Assembly: GCA_029554925.1 (NCBI GenBank)
Contig: JAKPUV010000766.1
Location: 1 to 14,810 of the forward strand
From: Candidatus Hydrogenedentota bacterium
Lineage (GTDB): Bacteria; Hydrogenedentota; Hydrogenedentia; Hydrogenedentales; CAITNO01
Length of the DNA: 14,810 nt
Reading direction: 5' to 3'
The position numbers and the translations under genes were made by a program. Within the stretch, counting starts at the first letter, position 1. Every line of letters begins with the position of its first letter. A model generated the notes under the pieces. It did not search any database. It was not told the DNA's origin and saw nothing but the letters and a program-made list of their open reading frames with translations. Of this stretch, positions 12,825 to 14,810 are shown piece after piece.

Positions 12825-14554
12825 TGAACGGTTCCCTTTTCCGCGCCTCCGGGGCGCTGCTGGCGGTGATGCTGCTCCTTCTCGCCCTTGCCGCGCCCGC
12901 GCGCGCCCAGACGGACCCGCCGGCGGACGGCGGCGTTGCGGCGCCCGCCGCAACCCCCGAGCCGGAGACGCCGGAGGCGGAGTCCCCCGTCGCGGAGGAG
13001 GAAGAGGAGGAACAGGAGGGCGTGCCCATCACGCCGGAGATGGCGGCGGAGGCCGAGGAGACGGTGGAGTACACCGACGCGGACTTCGCGGAGGTGGAGG
13101 CCCCCGCGGCGGACGCGGGCATCCTGCGCTACGGCGCGGACCTTGAGGGGGGGGTGCCCTACATCTACGACGACCCGGAAAGCCCCGGCGCCCTGATCGG
13201 CTTCGAGGTGGAGATCATGGACCACATCGGGGAGAAGCTCAGCCGGAAGCCGGTCTTCGTCCAGAACGACTGGGACAAGCTGATCCCCGGCCTCAACCGC
13301 GACCTGTACGAGATGGCGATCCAGGGCCAGGAGATCACGCCGGAGCACGAGGAGGCCGTCGCCTTCTCCGTGCCCTACTACGTCACCGCCCTCCAGCTCT
13401 GCGTGCCCCAGGACACCTTCGCCGTGTCCTCGCTGGCGGACTGCCGGGGGAAGACCGTCGGCGTGCTCAAGGCGTCCCTCTCCTATTACATCCTCGCCGA
13501 CCTGGGCGGCGTGGACATCCGGGCCTACTCCACGGAGGTCAACGGCTTCAACGACCTCGAGAACGGGCGGCTGGACGCCGTGCTCTTCGACGGCCCCGTG
13601 GCCCTCTACTACGGCGGCCCGCGGCCGGGCGTCAAGTTCATCAAGCAGGAGATCGGCCGCATCAGCTACGGCTTCGCCTTTCCCGCGGACGACCCCGACC
13701 TGCTGGCGCGGGTCAACGAGATTCTCATGGAAATGCGCGGGAACGGGGAGCTGCGCCGCATCCTCGACCGGTGGAACCTGTGGAACCCCCTGGTCGCCGC
13801 CGAGTTTGGCGACTACGGCCCCCCGAAGAGCGATCCGGTCATGTACGACCAATGGGTGGCGCAGCAGGGGCGGGTTTCCGGGTTCTCGGAGAAGCTCAAG
13901 CGCTACATCGGCTTCCTCCCGGTCCTGGGGAAGGGCGCCCTGCTCACGCTGGAGGTCTCCCTGCTCTCCATGCTGCTGGCCATCGTGCTGGGCTTTTTCC
14001 TGGCGACGGTGCGCGTGTACGCGCCGCGCCCGCTGTCCCTGCTGGCCACGCTCTACATCGAGATCATCCGGGGCACGCCGGTGCTTATCCAGCTCTTCTT
14101 CATCTTCTACGGCCTGCCGTCCATTGGCATCCGCTTCTCGCCGTTCTGGGCGGGCGTGGTGGGGCTCGGCATGAACTACGCGGCCTACGAGGCGGAGAAC
14201 TACCGCGCCGGGTTCATCAGCGTGCCGCACTCGCAGATGGAGGCCGCCCTCGCGCTGGCCATGAGCCGCTGGCAGTCCATCCGCCACGTCATCGCGCCCC
14301 AGGCCTTCCGCGTGGTGCTGCCGCCGGTCACCAACGACTTCATCTCCCTGCTGAAGGACTCTTCCCTCGTCTCGATCATCACGATGATCGAGCTGACCAA
14401 GACGTACCAGATGCTCGCCATCACCTACTACGACTACTTCGGCACGGGCCTCATGGTCGCGGCCATCTACCTCCTCCTGGGCCTGCCTTTCGTGCGGCTT
14501 GCCCGGTGGACCGAGAAGAAGCTCGCCGTGGCCCACCCCGGCGTGCGCCGGTAA
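12824..14554 (+). CDS. Fused substrate-binding protein-permease of a polar amino acid-type ABC importer
   Basis: A 576-residue fusion. A signal sequence or membrane anchor (1-28, ending APARAQ) is followed by a Pro/Ala/Glu-rich acidic linker (about 30-98, with six Glu in a row), an SBP_bac_3 binding domain (about 98-320) and a permease domain (about 365-565). The permease carries the EAA loop AAYEAENYRAGFISVPHSQ (453-470 region) and IRGTPVLIQLFFIFYG typical of HisM/GlnP proteins. Fused importers deliver ligand directly to their own permease. Compared with E. coli GlnH, the pocket Asp is kept (Asp256 in LFDGP), but the Arg in the ITxER segment that binds the alpha-carboxylate is His175 here (ITPEHEE), and the GTGS loop reads KASLS. 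The ligand may therefore differ from ordinary amino acids. The gene overlaps the ATPase gene by 1 bp and is followed 19 bp later by comB. Confidence 0.93.
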   Translation: MNGSLFRASGALLAVMLLLLALAAPARAQTDPPADGGVAAPAATPEPETPEAESPVAEEEEEEQEGVPITPEMAAEAEETVEYTDADFAEVEAPAADAGILRYGADLEGGVPYIYDDPESPGALIGFEVEIMDHIGEKLSRKPVFVQNDWDKLIPGLNRDLYEMAIQGQEITPEHEEAVAFSVPYYVTALQLCVPQDTFAVSSLADCRGKTVGVLKASLSYYILADLGGVDIRAYSTEVNGFNDLENGRLDAVLFDGPVALYYGGPRPGVKFIKQEIGRISYGFAFPADDPDLLARVNEILMEMRGNGELRRILDRWNLWNPLVAAEFGDYGPPKSDPVMYDQWVAQQGRVSGFSEKLKRYIGFLPVLGKGALLTLEVSLLSMLLAIVLGFFLATVRVYAPRPLSLLATLYIEIIRGTPVLIQLFFIFYGLPSIGIRFSPFWAGVVGLGMNYAAYEAENYRAGFISVPHSQMEAALALAMSRWQSIRHVIAPQAFRVVLPPVTNDFISLLKDSSLVSIITMIELTKTYQMLAITYYDYFGTGLMVAAIYLLLGLPFVRLARWTEKKLAVAHPGVRR

Positions 14555-14573
14555 CCGCAGGAGGGGCACCCCC

Positions 14574-14810
14574 ATGCGCGCCCATGTGATCGAGGGGGCG
14601 GACGGCTGCGCCTTTGCCGCCGGGCGCCGCGCGGTCGCCGTTGTGGTGGACGCCCTGCGCGCCAGCGCCACCGCCGCCGCCCTGCTCCACGCGGGGGCGG
14701 TGGAGATTCTCGCCGTGCCGACCGTTGAGGGTGCCCTTGCCGCGCATGGGGAACGCCCGGGCGCGCTGCTCTACGGCGAGCGCGGCGGCCTGCCCCCGGA
14801 GGGCTTTGAC
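14574..14810 (+). CDS. comB: 2-phosphosulfolactate phosphatase-like protein (ComB family), N-terminal part only
   Basis: The window ends after 79 residues; full-length ComB proteins are about 230-250. The ATG at 14574 has AGGAGG at 9 nt spacing. Two stretches are diagnostic: VVVDALRASAT (23-33), matching the family D-x-LRA(S/T) block, and LLYGERGGLPPEGFD (65-79), matching the GERGG-x-x-x-EGFD block. In methanogens ComB removes phosphate from 2-phosphosulfolactate during coenzyme M synthesis. Many bacteria without coenzyme M have homologues, where the role is less clear. It lies 19 bp after the fused permease on the same strand, so it is probably in the transporter operon. A phosphatase acting on a compound related to the imported solute is one reading; a housekeeping gene caught in the operon is another. 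Confidence 0.85.
   Translation, partial: MRAHVIEGADGCAFAAGRRAVAVVVDALRASATAAALLHAGAVEILAVPTVEGALAAHGERPGALLYGERGGLPPEGFD

Noticed and set aside
12713..14671. A 652-codon open frame on the minus strand opposite the fused binding protein-permease
   Set aside because: It is a shadow caused by high G+C third positions. Its translation is low-complexity His/Arg/Val/Asp/Gly sequence with no domain, while the plus strand encodes clear transporter motifs.

Overview
This 14.8 kb window is high-G+C bacterial DNA with tightly packed protein genes and no rRNA, tRNA, CRISPR array or insertion sequence that I can see. A periplasmic adaptor, Tat and Sec export signals and a lipobox suggest a diderm (Gram-negative-type) bacterium. 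The gene mix (sugar kinase plus class II aldolase, secreted SGNH hydrolase, Tat-exported metallo-beta-lactamase-fold lipoprotein, binding-protein/permease fusion) would fit a PVC-like or Hydrogenedentota-like environmental lineage. That placement is a low-confidence inference.

Region 1 (1-3195, minus strand) is a catabolic-looking operon. From upstream to downstream it holds a class III PLP aminotransferase of the glutamate-1-semialdehyde-aminomutase type, a class II (FucA/AraD-type) aldolase, and an FGGY sugar kinase cut by the window edge. The genes overlap or nearly touch. They sit behind a strong sigma70-like promoter (TTGTAA, 17 bp, TATAAT) that also fixes the first start codon. Kinase plus aldolase implies phosphorylation and retro-aldol cleavage of a sugar; the aminotransferase is an unusual third partner.

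Region 2 (3211-6566, minus) is a three-gene exporter: an HlyD/YbhG-like adaptor, a single-domain ABC ATPase and one ABC-2 permease, again with a recognisable promoter.

Region 3 (6606-9697) holds a secreted SGNH hydrolase with an unrecognised N-terminal domain (plus strand) and, convergent to it, a Tat-exported MBL-fold lipoprotein (minus strand). Terminator-like hairpins lie between them.

Region 4 (9670-14810) holds a NarL-type two-component system (membrane histidine kinase and LuxR-type response regulator, minus strand). Divergent from it is a polar-amino-acid-type ABC transporter (ATPase plus a fused binding protein-permease), followed by the start of a comB-like 2-phosphosulfolactate phosphatase gene. 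Opposed sigma70-like promoters occupy the 321 bp between them. The layout suggests, without proving, that the two-component system controls the transporter operon. The binding domain lacks the arginine that normally holds the ligand's alpha-carboxylate, so the transported solute may not be an ordinary amino acid.

The most unusual items are the kinase-aldolase-aminotransferase operon, the transporter with an altered ligand pocket linked to comB, and the SGNH enzyme with its extra domain. None of these is proven to be a new system from sequence alone.
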